Shown in pieces: positions 1 to 8,896 of a DNA stretch of 64,000 nt (positions are counted from its first letter, which is position 1; every line of letters begins with the position of its first letter). The stretch lies in the NCBI GenBank assembly GCA_964345555.1, contig CAYFRD010000005.1:1-64000 (forward strand). The letters are read 5' to 3'. The translations under genes were made by a program, and so were the position numbers. This DNA is from Peptoniphilus_E sp964345555 (GTDB lineage: Bacteria; Bacillota; Clostridia; Tissierellales; Peptoniphilaceae). The notes below the pieces were generated by a model, which saw only the letters and a list, made by a program, of their open reading frames with translations, did not search any database and had not been told where the DNA came from.

Positions 1-33
1 AATTTTAATATAAATTAAAATAAGGAGAAGAAA

Positions 34-3000
34 ATGAAAAGAAACATTCTATTACTGGCTGTTTTAGTGCTTGTGACTCTTATACCCTTTCGAGCATTAG
101 CGGCACAAGAAACAGACACTGTTGTATTGGACAGCAGTTATAGCGGAGAAGATTTAGCAGGCAAAAATCTTATTTTGCCCGGCACATTGGCAGAAGAAGT
201 GGCAGCTAAAGGCGGATTTACCTTTTTTGCTCTACCTAAACCTACAGTTCATGATTATTCTAAGGACGTTTTTAATGTGCAGATAGACTTCAACTTTGTT
301 TCTAATTTTGCAGGAAATAAATTTGAATTTGAAAAAGTCTTCGGAACTGAAGGTGCTAAGGTTGTAATTGTAAATGTATGGAAAAAATCCAATGGAGAAG
401 CTGTAAAGGATACAGAAGAAATTGTACTTACGGCGGAAGAATTCGAACAAGGCATAGTATCTAAAACTTCATCAAAAAAATTCAGAATGTACAGTGAACA
501 CCGTCCTGAACAAAGCCCGAATCTTGCACCGGATTTGGCAACTATCAACATAGATAGAGCAGAAGGACAGAGATTTGTATTGAGATTGGAATATCATCGT
601 GACAGCGGAAAATATAATGATGGAAATAAAACATATTTATTTAATTCCTACTTGACACAATTGGCAAATGCAAAAATCAAAGTGGAAACCAAGGGATTGG
701 CTGATGGAATAAAGATTGATAACCAAGATGTATTTGCAACTTTTAAATATGCCGATAAGCAAACTATGTTCAATCCTATTGAAAAAGAAGAATTTATACT
801 ACGTGCAGACAGGGGAGTGGGTATAGCTGAAGCGGACTTGGCAAAAAATGCACAAGGAAGCGTTACAGTACAAAATACAAAAGACGGTTTCATAACATTA
901 CAAACTACAGATAATCAACAAATAAAATTTAAAGTAACTACCACTTACGATGTTGACAATGGAGGAGTTATTACCTTCGCAGCAGTATCTAAAAACGAAG
1001 TAATTCCTTATACACCATCAAACCCCGAAGACCCTACAAATCCGGAAGATGGGAATGTACCAACGGAAGATGATAAGGGAAATCCCGTCGATAAATCAGA
1101 GTATGATATTGTAGCTTTCAAAGTTGACCCTGCTAAATCAGGAACTTTGACATTGGGAACTGAAACTGGAGAAGTTCTTTCAGCTCTGGTAAAAAAAGGG
1201 ACAGATTGGAATGACGTAACTCTACCTACAACTCAAGCGGCACAAGACTACACATTCTGGTACTGGGATAAAAAGGAAGGACCGGTTCAACAAGGCGATA
1301 TAAGAACAGCTCACTTTGTAAAAGACGGACAAAAAATTAATCCTGACGATCCTGAGTTGCCGGACGGATTCTTTAAAGTAGATGTAATAAAGGGAACAGG
1401 AATTGCTGATGATGAACTGTTCGGCAAAACTTATGCAGTGAAGGAAAATTCAACCCTTTCACAGGATAAATTCCCAATTCTCAAAACTTTGCCGAACTTC
1501 AAAAACCCTACATGGGATTTAGCGGAACCCTGGAACCAAGCTATTGTAAAAGATACAAAATTTACAGCATCGGCAGTTTCTTCCATATTTGATGAAGGTA
1601 GCGTAGTTGCAATGGAAGTTACCGAACAACCGAGAACGGAATATAAGGAAAGAGAAACTCTTGATTTGTCTGAAATGGTAATAACATTAACAGATAAAAA
1701 CGACAACAAAAAGACGGTTGCTTTTTCAGAATTAGCAGAAAATGGAATTACAGCAAATCCGGCTCATGGCACAAAACTTACAGTTGTAGAGCACAATGGA
1801 ATAGAAGTTCTATTGGAAAAAGGTGAATTAACAGCACAAACAAATAAGCTGACAGTTACAAAGAACAACTCCACAACACCTGTAGTACCATTTAAACCGT
1901 CAAACCCCGATGATCCTACAAATCCTGAAGACCCCAATATCCCCGGAGAAGATGATAAAGGAGATACGATAATAAAGGATGAATATGAAGTAGTGGCATT
2001 TAAAGTCGACCCTGATAAATCAGGAACTTTAACTTTAGAAAAAGTAACAGGTGAAGTAATTTCAGCCCTGGTGAAAAAAGGAACAGATTGGAATGACGTA
2101 ACTCTACCGACAACTCAAGCGGCGCAAGACTACACATTCTGGTACTGGGATAAAAAGGAAGGACCGGTTCAACAAGGCGATATAAGAACAGCTCACTTTG
2201 TAAAAGACGGACAAAAAATTAATCCTGACGATCCTGAATTGCCCGACGGATTTTTTAGAGTGGAAGTATTAAAGGGCGACGGAGTAAGAGAAGATGATTT
2301 GTTCGGAAAATATTATGCAGTGAAGGAAAATTCAACCCTTTCACAGGATAAATTCCCGACACTTGTAATAGAAGGTAACTACAAAGATGCAAAATGGTTC
2401 AGCAAAGATCAAATTGTAGAAGAACCGTGGAATCAATCTATCGTTGAAAATACAATGTTTACTGAGAAAGCAACCGCTTTACTGGAAGATTTAGCGGAAG
2501 TTTCAAAAATTGAACAAAAATACGACGAAGGACAAAACAGAAAATATATAGAAGCGGAAGTACCGGGTGCTCCTGAAGGAACGATGGTACAATTTGTAAA
2601 AGACGGAAATCCCGTAGGGAATCCTGTGCCTGTAATAGATGGAAAAGCGACTTTGGATCTTGAGGACAGCGGACTTGCTCACGGAGCTGTAGTTAAAGCC
2701 ATAACTAAAAATCCCGCATATCTTGATAAACCATCTAACGCATCTGTTCAACTGGATCTGCAAGGACCTACAATCTTTGATGACCAAGTAGAAGATATAG
2801 GTATGCCCAGTGTGAATATTACTGCACAAGTTGTGGATTCGTTGGCAAACGGAACACAATCGACAGAAGGCATCACAGCAGTTATATCCAACGGTCGTGA
2901 CATCAATGTGGCAGAAGTACAAGGTGGAAATTTAAAAGGGATTATCGCGAGAGGAAACTCCTATACCATTTATGCAATGGATAAATTCGGCAATACTTCT

Positions 3001-3294
3001 GAAAAAAATATTACAGAAATAAATACAAACACTATGGAAGTATTCAACGTAGGACAAGTATACGCAGGACAAACGTCAATTACGATTATATCGGCACCTG
3101 AAAATACTAAAATAACCCTATATAAAGAAACTGAAACCGGTGAAATGACAGAAATATCATCTGCTAACTATTTTAGAAGCATAATAAATCTATCATCAAG
3201 CGAACCTTTTACTGTTGACCAAAAATTAGTTATCAGAGCAGAAAAAGATGGAGTAACTTTTAATGATTATACAATAGTAGTAACAGACTTCTAA
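34..3294 (+). CDS. exported repeat-containing surface protein, paralogue of the next gene
   Basis: A 1,086-residue secreted protein. Residues 1-24 are a typical signal peptide (KR, long Leu/Val core, ending ALAA). Two Pro/Asp/Glu-rich linkers (around residues 330-350 and 618-650, with PSNPEDPTNPED-type text) each precede a repeat of about 135 residues; the repeats are nearly identical in their first half (KKGTDWNDVTLPTTQ). Between them, around residues 530-610, lies an Ig-like domain (QPRTEYKERETLDLSEM). The N-terminal half and the Ig-like part resemble the downstream SLH protein, so the two are paralogues. I see neither SLH repeats nor an LPXTG motif at the C-terminus (it ends VVTDF), so cell attachment is unexplained. 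AGGAGA lies just before the ATG. The upstream promoter is outside the window. Function is inferred only as surface/secreted. Confidence 0.8.
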   Translation: MKRNILLLAVLVLVTLIPFRALAAQETDTVVLDSSYSGEDLAGKNLILPGTLAEEVAAKGGFTFFALPKPTVHDYSKDVFNVQIDFNFVSNFAGNKFEFEKVFGTEGAKVVIVNVWKKSNGEAVKDTEEIVLTAEEFEQGIVSKTSSKKFRMYSEHRPEQSPNLAPDLATINIDRAEGQRFVLRLEYHRDSGKYNDGNKTYLFNSYLTQLANAKIKVETKGLADGIKIDNQDVFATFKYADKQTMFNPIEKEEFILRADRGVGIAEADLAKNAQGSVTVQNTKDGFITLQTTDNQQIKFKVTTTYDVDNGGVITFAAVSKNEVIPYTPSNPEDPTNPEDGNVPTEDDKGNPVDKSEYDIVAFKVDPAKSGTLTLGTETGEVLSALVKKGTDWNDVTLPTTQAAQDYTFWYWDKKEGPVQQGDIRTAHFVKDGQKINPDDPELPDGFFKVDVIKGTGIADDELFGKTYAVKENSTLSQDKFPILKTLPNFKNPTWDLAEPWNQAIVKDTKFTASAVSSIFDEGSVVAMEVTEQPRTEYKERETLDLSEMVITLTDKNDNKKTVAFSELAENGITANPAHGTKLTVVEHNGIEVLLEKGELTAQTNKLTVTKNNSTTPVVPFKPSNPDDPTNPEDPNIPGEDDKGDTIIKDEYEVVAFKVDPDKSGTLTLEKVTGEVISALVKKGTDWNDVTLPTTQAAQDYTFWYWDKKEGPVQQGDIRTAHFVKDGQKINPDDPELPDGFFRVEVLKGDGVREDDLFGKYYAVKENSTLSQDKFPTLVIEGNYKDAKWFSKDQIVEEPWNQSIVENTMFTEKATALLEDLAEVSKIEQKYDEGQNRKYIEAEVPGAPEGTMVQFVKDGNPVGNPVPVIDGKATLDLEDSGLAHGAVVKAITKNPAYLDKPSNASVQLDLQGPTIFDDQVEDIGMPSVNITAQVVDSLANGTQSTEGITAVISNGRDINVAEVQGGNLKGIIARGNSYTIYAMDKFGNTSEKNITEINTNTMEVFNVGQVYAGQTSITIISAPENTKITLYKETETGEMTEISSANYFRSIINLSSSEPFTVDQKLVIRAEKDGVTFNDYTIVVTDF

Positions 3295-3321
3295 AACTAA
3301 GTAATTAAAGACAATATCTTA

Positions 3322-3349
3322 CAGACAGGTCAAAAACTTGGCCTGTCTG
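3322..3349 (+). terminator. intergenic hairpin without a U-tract
   Basis: A 10-bp stem (3322-3331 with 3340-3349, one G-U pair) around an 8-nt AT-rich loop lies between the two surface-protein genes, 27 nt before the next Shine-Dalgarno. It is followed by ATATATAG rather than a T-run, so it may be a weak terminator, a processing site or an mRNA stabiliser, not a clear Rho-independent terminator. Confidence 0.4.
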
Positions 3350-3375
3350 ATATATAGCAACAGGAGGAAAAGATT

Positions 3376-3405
3376 ATGAAAAAAGAGTATTATCTTTTTT
3401 CTTAG
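3376..3405 (+). other. frameshifted start of the SLH protein (6-A tract)
   Basis: An ATG at 3376 sits 8 nt after a strong AGGAGG (3362-3367) but opens a nine-codon frame ending at TAG 3403-3405. The tract after the ATG is six A's (3379-3384). One more A would give MKKRVLSFFLAC joined directly to MMIFGVVSPVYA in the long frame at 3411, a perfect signal peptide with AXA cleavage. The sequence therefore shows a one-base slip, either real (phase variation or mutation) or a homopolymer sequencing error. Confidence 0.8.
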
Positions 3406-3410
3406 CGTGC

Positions 3411-6400
3411 ATGATGATTTTCGGAGTTGTATCTCCCGTTTATGCAAGTACGCTCAATGACGAAACAGGAGAGCAGTACACTATTCTGGAAGAGAATTTT
3501 GACCCTAATACGGGACAAAACACCTATTCATTTACATCGGAAGATACAGAGAACAACCGCGTAACAAGGGGATTGTCCTTTTACGGATTGCCGCCTGTGA
3601 CCCCTCAAAAACCATGGTCGGATTACAAACAAAAACTAGTTGTCCGCTTTGAACTGCATGATTACATAAATGCAACCAATAAAGAAGGAATAAAAGAAAC
3701 ACTTAAAGAAAAATTTCCTGAATTATTTTCGGAGTGGGGCGGTATCGCAGCAACAATCGTATACACTGTGGACGGAGTGAAACATACCGAAGAAGTTAAA
3801 TTGACAACGGATAATTTCAAAGAAGCAAATTTAGATATGATAAGCGATACGCAGTATCTTTGGTCCTATGAGGTTACCCTGCCCGGAGAAGAATACCGAA
3901 TTTACAACAGTGACGGTTCACCGGTTCAATATCAAATCAATACCGACAAATCAATGGCATTTGTCGTGCAAGTAGGTTATTCAAACAGTGCCGGAAAATA
4001 TGATTTGGATACGAATACATCAAAGATTCTTTTCCAAGCATACCATATTGTAAATTCCGAGATCAAACTGGAATACAAAGGTGTAGACAAAATAGATGAC
4101 GGACAAGCAAAAATGGGTGAATTTGCCAATCGTGCAGCATTTTTAGATTCTCCGAAGCGTTTTAATTTTTCAATTCCCTTGTACGGAAATCAAAATACCA
4201 TTTTGCGTGATGATTGGGGAGACCAAAAATTAATCGAATGGTACAAAGGCCTTTTGATAGCAACACAAAATTCTCATATTGCAGATGAAAATCGAAGCGA
4301 TATCCGTGTAAAGTTAAAAGATAAAACTACAAATGAACTTCAAAATACAGGACTCATAGACTTGAAAGTCAACGGGCAAATGGTAGAATTCAAATTTGAA
4401 ACTCAGTACGATATTTGGGATGGATGCCTAATCACTCTCAAAGCACCTGTTGAAGTAACCTATGACAAAAACGACGTTAACGCAAAATGGCCTGAAGGCA
4501 TAACGGATCCTGTAAAGGAAAAAGTATATGCTACAGAAAATGCCAAAGGAGAAATACTTCCTACGTTGGAAGGAAAGACCTTTGCCGGCTGGTCGTCAAC
4601 TAAGGGCGGACCGGTTGAGGCTGGTGTATTGGAGAATATTGAAGCAGATAAGACAGTATATGCAGTGTACACTGAAAAGCCTATTGTATCGCCTGAAGAT
4701 CCGCATGATTCGGGGTATGTAAAAGTCCACTTTGACAGTGTTATCAATGGAAAATTTGTTCAAGGAGTTAAGAATAGTTATTGGGTATTGAAAGGTAAAA
4801 CTTTACAAGAAGCACAAGCCTATGCAGCAAATCCGCTTGTCATTCCGGAAGTAACACCAAATGAAAATTTTGAACATATAGGTTGGAATGACGGAATAAG
4901 AGAAGACAATTATGACAAGTTACTTACCGAGTTTAAAGAAGAATTGAAAAAGGATATTAGATTTACTGCACAATATAAGGATGTAAAAGACATAATAGGA
5001 CCGGTAGATCCTGGCGAAAAACCCAATCCTGACGAGGAAAAATACTGGACAGTAACTTTTAAATCGGCAGATATAAAGATGGGCGAAGTGGCGAAACAAA
5101 ACACATACTACGTTCTTAAAACAGCAGGCAAAACACTGGCTGATGTAGCAGCTCCACCGACAATACCTGCAAAAGGATACAGATTTGATAAATGGGTTCC
5201 TACGCCTGATAAATCAATATCTATTGATAGAAATATAGAAGTATTAGGATATTTTATAAAAGATGACAGTCTATATGCAAAAATAAAATTTGAAGGAGGC
5301 ACAAAGGGCACTTTAGAAGGAACTACAACCTTTGAAGTTTTAAAGGGAAAAAAATTAACGGAATCGGGAATTACGATTCCCATAGTAAAAGAAGATCCAA
5401 ATTTTGAACATATAGGTTGGGAGAACAAAAACAAAGTATATGATAAGCTACTGGAAAACTATGGTGAACCCGTTGAAGATGATCTTATCTTTGTTGCTAA
5501 ATATTCAACTGCAATGGGAGAGATTACAGGATTTAACAAAAACGGGATAACAGCTCTTAAAATCATACAACAACCAAGGCTCAGCTACATGGAGGGTGAA
5601 AATTTAGACTTATCCGAATTAAAAGTTAGGTTGACAGATGACAAAGGAATGCAAGTGGATGTTCAATTTGCCGAATTTGGTGAATATGGAATAAATACAA
5701 ACCCTGTAAACGGAACTAAACTTACATTGGAAGACAATGGAAAGCAAATTGATATTGTAAAAGACAATATATCTGTCAAAACTGATCCTTTAATTGTTAA
5801 TAAAATTTATGTACCACAACCTCAAGAGGAATTAAAAGTACATTTTGTAATCAGAAATGAGGATTCTCACAAGGGATATTTCGTTGAAAACCAAAATATT
5901 TCCATGATAACTCGTCTTTTACCGAATCCTTATACAACGGACGATCTTGTAAAATCAGAGCCGAGAGTATTTGCAAGAATGGGATATAAATTTTTAGGTT
6001 GGGACAAAACTTTAAGAGGTTCTTCAGAAGACAATATAACTTATTATGCTGTATTTTCCAATTACGATGATTTTTGGAATATAGATTTCATCGTAAGACC
6101 GGAAGTGCCTGCAGTCAAAGGAGAACTGCTGATAATGCCGTCTGCTCAAATGCCAAAGACAGAAACGGAAGAGACGGAATTGCATAAAGCTTATCTAAAG
6201 GGATATCCGGACAGAACAGTAAGACCGCGAGGAAATATAACGAGAGCGGAAGCGGCAGCTTTAGTTGCAAGACTGGAAAATCTTGATTTAAGCGACGGAA
6301 CCAAGTCGACTTTTAAAGATGTAAAGGATAATGCGTGGTACTTGCCCTATATTAATGCAGTAGTAAAAAAAGATTTGCTGCTGGCAGATGAAGAAAGAAA

Positions 6401-6836
6401 CATAAGACCTGATGAACCTATAACAAGAGCGGAATTTGCTAGAATGTTGGCTCCAATAGACAAGAAAAATCAGACTGCATCAAATTTTGCAGATATAAAG
6501 GGACATAAGTATGAAGCAGCAATCAACCAAGAATACGGCAACGGAGTAATAGAAGGATATGAAGACCAAACATTCAGACCCGAGGGAAAAATCACAAGAG
6601 CGGAGACTGCGGCAATGTTAAACAGAAAGTATGACAGAGTTGCAGATCCCGAAGCAATACCGTCATATCTTATAGATAAACTTACAAAGTTCCCTGATTT
6701 GTCAGAAGCACAATGGTACTATTATGATTTAGTGGAAGCGACAAACACACACAGAGCAACAAGAAGAAACACCAAAGACAAGTATGGCAGAAATTATGAA
6801 TCATGGAAAGAAATACTACCGGCTGAAGTTCAATAA
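3411..6836 (+). CDS. SLH-anchored surface protein with Ig-like and InlB-type repeats (start out of frame)
   Basis: The open frame from ATG 3411 gives 1,141 residues; the intended start is probably 3376 (1,153 residues) after correcting a one-A slip. No Shine-Dalgarno precedes 3411, though reinitiation 5 nt after the TAG of the short upstream frame is possible. The N-terminal third matches the preceding surface protein. The middle carries repeated modules of the InlB B-repeat/MucBP type (KVHFD..NGKF, FKSADIKMGE, IKFEGGTKGT, each with a W and a YAVY/AQY ending) and an Ig-like domain (QPRLSYMEGENLDLSE). The C-terminus has three SLH domains (GYPDRTVRPRGNITRAEAAA; WYLPYINAV..IRPDEPITRAEFA; YEDQTFRPEGKITRAETAA), which in other Gram-positives bind secondary wall polymers. 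A surface or S-layer component; ligand unknown. Confidence 0.8.
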   Translation: MMIFGVVSPVYASTLNDETGEQYTILEENFDPNTGQNTYSFTSEDTENNRVTRGLSFYGLPPVTPQKPWSDYKQKLVVRFELHDYINATNKEGIKETLKEKFPELFSEWGGIAATIVYTVDGVKHTEEVKLTTDNFKEANLDMISDTQYLWSYEVTLPGEEYRIYNSDGSPVQYQINTDKSMAFVVQVGYSNSAGKYDLDTNTSKILFQAYHIVNSEIKLEYKGVDKIDDGQAKMGEFANRAAFLDSPKRFNFSIPLYGNQNTILRDDWGDQKLIEWYKGLLIATQNSHIADENRSDIRVKLKDKTTNELQNTGLIDLKVNGQMVEFKFETQYDIWDGCLITLKAPVEVTYDKNDVNAKWPEGITDPVKEKVYATENAKGEILPTLEGKTFAGWSSTKGGPVEAGVLENIEADKTVYAVYTEKPIVSPEDPHDSGYVKVHFDSVINGKFVQGVKNSYWVLKGKTLQEAQAYAANPLVIPEVTPNENFEHIGWNDGIREDNYDKLLTEFKEELKKDIRFTAQYKDVKDIIGPVDPGEKPNPDEEKYWTVTFKSADIKMGEVAKQNTYYVLKTAGKTLADVAAPPTIPAKGYRFDKWVPTPDKSISIDRNIEVLGYFIKDDSLYAKIKFEGGTKGTLEGTTTFEVLKGKKLTESGITIPIVKEDPNFEHIGWENKNKVYDKLLENYGEPVEDDLIFVAKYSTAMGEITGFNKNGITALKIIQQPRLSYMEGENLDLSELKVRLTDDKGMQVDVQFAEFGEYGINTNPVNGTKLTLEDNGKQIDIVKDNISVKTDPLIVNKIYVPQPQEELKVHFVIRNEDSHKGYFVENQNISMITRLLPNPYTTDDLVKSEPRVFARMGYKFLGWDKTLRGSSEDNITYYAVFSNYDDFWNIDFIVRPEVPAVKGELLIMPSAQMPKTETEETELHKAYLKGYPDRTVRPRGNITRAEAAALVARLENLDLSDGTKSTFKDVKDNAWYLPYINAVVKKDLLLADEERNIRPDEPITRAEFARMLAPIDKKNQTASNFADIKGHKYEAAINQEYGNGVIEGYEDQTFRPEGKITRAETAAMLNRKYDRVADPEAIPSYLIDKLTKFPDLSEAQWYYYDLVEATNTHRATRRNTKDKYGRNYESWKEILPAEVQ

Positions 6837-6837
6837 T

Positions 6838-6872
6838 AAAATCCCTATAGAGAAATCTATGGGGATTTTTTA
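6838..6872 (+). terminator. Rho-independent terminator after the SLH protein
   Basis: A 13-bp stem (6838-6850 with 6855-6867, one G-U pair) with a 4-nt loop, followed by a T-run. It starts 1 nt after the stop codon and separates the surface locus from the mraZ cluster. Confidence 0.85.
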
Positions 6873-7060
6873 TCGTACATTTAATTAATAAAATTATCCA
6901 GAAATAAAGCTTGCATAAATGTTAAAAAATTTAATTTCATCCAATCTAAACTAAAGACCGTATAATATTAAAATTATGCGAAAAATGACTATAGTCACTA
7001 TTTTTTTTCTTTATAAAATCATATAGATTATATGAGTTTTTTATTGTAAAATGTAACTAA

Positions 7061-7096
7061 GTGGAGAAAAATGGTTTAATGTGGTAGAAAATGGTG
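7061..7096 (+). promoter_or_regulatory. MraZ operator: four TGG boxes at 10-bp period
   Basis: TGG occurs at 7062, 7072, 7082 and 7092, exactly 10 bp apart, each preceded by A or G and followed by A or T in most cases. MraZ is known to bind direct repeats of TGGGN separated by 5 nt in its own promoter region, so this array is the expected autoregulatory operator. The last box also forms the GGTGG Shine-Dalgarno of mraZ (7093-7097), so binding could overlap ribosome access. A TATAAT at 6961 could be the -10 element, but no convincing -35 goes with it. Confidence 0.75.
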
Positions 7097-7101
7097 GATA
7101 A

Positions 7102-7533
7102 ATGTTAATAGGAGAATTCAATCATTCCATCGACAGCAAGGGTAGAGTTATTATTCCTTCTAAATTCAGAGAAGATTTACAAGGACAATTTGTAATGACA
7201 AAGGGTCTTGACCATTGTCTATTTGTCTATCCAATGGAAGAATGGAAAAAAATCACCGATAAAATTAAAGAATTACCTATGACAAGCGGTCCCGTAAGAT
7301 CCTTTGTGAGGACTTTTTTTTCAGGTGCACAGGATCAGATATTAGATAAACAGGGAAGAGTAATAATTCCCCAAAATTTAAGAGACCACGCCAATATCGA
7401 CAAGGATGTAGTGATAATAGGACTTAACACCAGAGTAGAAATCTGGGCTGTTGAAGAATGGGATTCCTATCAAGAAGAAGAGGCACTTTCCTATGAAGAT
7501 ATGGCTGAGAAATTAGCGGAGCTTGGGATATGA
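7102..7533 (+). CDS. mraZ: transcriptional regulator MraZ
   Basis: 143 residues, the usual MraZ length. It has two AbrB/SpoVT-like swapped-hairpin half-domains, each with the signature DxxGRVIIP (residues 11-19 and about 83-91). MraZ forms a ring-shaped oligomer that binds repeats upstream of the dcw operon and controls it. It is the first gene of the cluster, directly behind the 10-bp-period operator boxes, and its stop overlaps the start of rsmH (ATGATG). Identification is firm. Confidence 0.97.
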   Translation: MLIGEFNHSIDSKGRVIIPSKFREDLQGQFVMTKGLDHCLFVYPMEEWKKITDKIKELPMTSGPVRSFVRTFFSGAQDQILDKQGRVIIPQNLRDHANIDKDVVIIGLNTRVEIWAVEEWDSYQEEEALSYEDMAEKLAELGI

Positions 7534-8468
7534 TGAACTTCAACCACAAATCGGTTTTATTGAATGAAACAATAGAATTATTAAATATAAATCCTGATGG
7601 AATTTATATAGACGGAACACTCGGAGGTGCCGGACATTCGTCTGAAATTTTAAAAAGGCTAAGTGACGATGGATTGCTGATCGGGTTCGACCAAGATAAG
7701 GATGCCATAGATAAGTCTGAAGAAGTACTATCCAAGATATCTAAAAACTATAAGCTTATCCACAAAAACTATGAAGACTTTGAGGAGTTCTTAGATTCTC
7801 TTGGAATCGACAAAGTTGAAGGGTTTTTGTTGGACTTGGGAGTCAGTTCCTACCAGTTTGACAACGGGGAAAGAGGTTTTTCCTACAGGATAGATGCAAA
7901 ATTGGATATGAGGATGAACAGAGAAAGTTCTTTTACTGCTTACGATATCGTCAATACCTACACAAAGGATGAATTGACAAAAATATTATGGGATTATTCC
8001 GAGGAAAAGTGGGCTAGCAGAATTGCAGAGTTCATAGTCAATAAAAGAAAAACTGCATCAATCACCACCACTTTTGAGCTTGTGGATATAATAAAATCGG
8101 CTATACCTGCATCAGTGAGAAGAAAGAGCGGACATCCTGCAAAAAAAACTTTTCAAGCTTTGAGAATAGAAACAAATAACGAATTAAATATTTTAAGAAA
8201 TACATTGAACAGAATGATAGACAGATTGAATCCGAAGGGCAGAATAGCCGTGATTTCTTTTCATTCCTTAGAAGACAGAATAGTCAAGGAAACTTTCAAA
8301 TACAAATATCTTGACTGCATATGTCCAAAGGATACTCCTATATGCACATGCAATAAAAAAAGAGAAATAAAAATAATCACCAGAAAGCCCATAACCGCAT
8401 CAAAGGAAGAACTGGAGGCAAACAACAGATCTCACAGTGCAAAACTCAGAGTTGCGGAGAAATTGTAG
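7530..8468 (+). CDS. rsmH: 16S rRNA (cytosine1402-N4) methyltransferase RsmH
   Basis: 312 residues. SAM-dependent methyltransferase acting on C1402 in the 16S rRNA decoding centre. The SAM-binding GTLGGAGHS motif is near residues 28-37, and LDLGVSSYQFD and ISFHSLEDRIVK are family signatures. Three Cys clusters near the C-terminus (CICPKDTPICTC) are typical. The start is ATG 7530 (overlapping the mraZ stop) or ATG 7533. The mraZ-rsmH pair is one of the most conserved orders in bacteria. Confidence 0.96.
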   Translation: MMNFNHKSVLLNETIELLNINPDGIYIDGTLGGAGHSSEILKRLSDDGLLIGFDQDKDAIDKSEEVLSKISKNYKLIHKNYEDFEEFLDSLGIDKVEGFLLDLGVSSYQFDNGERGFSYRIDAKLDMRMNRESSFTAYDIVNTYTKDELTKILWDYSEEKWASRIAEFIVNKRKTASITTTFELVDIIKSAIPASVRRKSGHPAKKTFQALRIETNNELNILRNTLNRMIDRLNPKGRIAVISFHSLEDRIVKETFKYKYLDCICPKDTPICTCNKKREIKIITRKPITASKEELEANNRSHSAKLRVAEKL

Positions 8469-8477
8469 AGGTGTATA

Positions 8478-8888
8478 ATGACTATAAATAAATTTAAAAA
8501 CTATAAAAAGCCACCTGTGAAAAAAAGACTTATATTTAATCATGGAAAAAAACCCTTGTTTATGACTTTGGTTGTTGTTATGATTATTGCACTTGGGACT
8601 ACAATTTCACTTGCAGGTTTATCAAGTTTGGATAAGCAAATCAACAATTTGGATTTTGAAATTTCCGAACTTGAAAAAACTAAAATGTCCTTGATGGGTG
8701 AAATACAAGGCATAAAGAGCTCTTCCGAGATTGAAAAAGAAGCAATGTATAAACTGGGAATGGTATATCCCAAGGAAGAACAAATTGTATACATAGATAT
8801 TGGCGACAAAGAAGAAGAAAAAGATGTCAATAATAACGTATTTCTTAGCCCTATTTATTCTGTATTAAAATCCTTCACTAGAAATTAG
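8478..8888 (+). CDS. ftsL: FtsL/DivIC-like septum formation protein
   Basis: 136 residues: a short basic cytoplasmic N-terminus, one membrane segment around residues 30-52 (FMTLVVVMIIALGTTISLAG), then a heptad-rich coiled coil (LDKQINNLDFEISELEKTK) with a conserved KLGMVYP-type motif. This topology and the slot between rsmH and the transpeptidase gene identify FtsL, which joins DivIC and DivIB to activate the septal FtsW-PBP pair. Sequence conservation in this family is low, so the assignment rests mainly on topology and position. GAGGTG precedes the ATG. Confidence 0.8.
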   Translation: MTINKFKNYKKPPVKKRLIFNHGKKPLFMTLVVVMIIALGTTISLAGLSSLDKQINNLDFEISELEKTKMSLMGEIQGIKSSSEIEKEAMYKLGMVYPKEEQIVYIDIGDKEEEKDVNNNVFLSPIYSVLKSFTRN

Positions 8889-8896
8889 GGGGAGTT

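Noticed and set aside
4528..4722. 64-codon plus-strand frame inside the SLH protein
   Set aside because: Alternate frame of a long coding region with no start signal.
6938..6966. Full -35/-10 promoter for mraZ around TATAAT 6961
   Set aside because: No recognisable -35 at 16-18 nt; only the -10-like box is supported.
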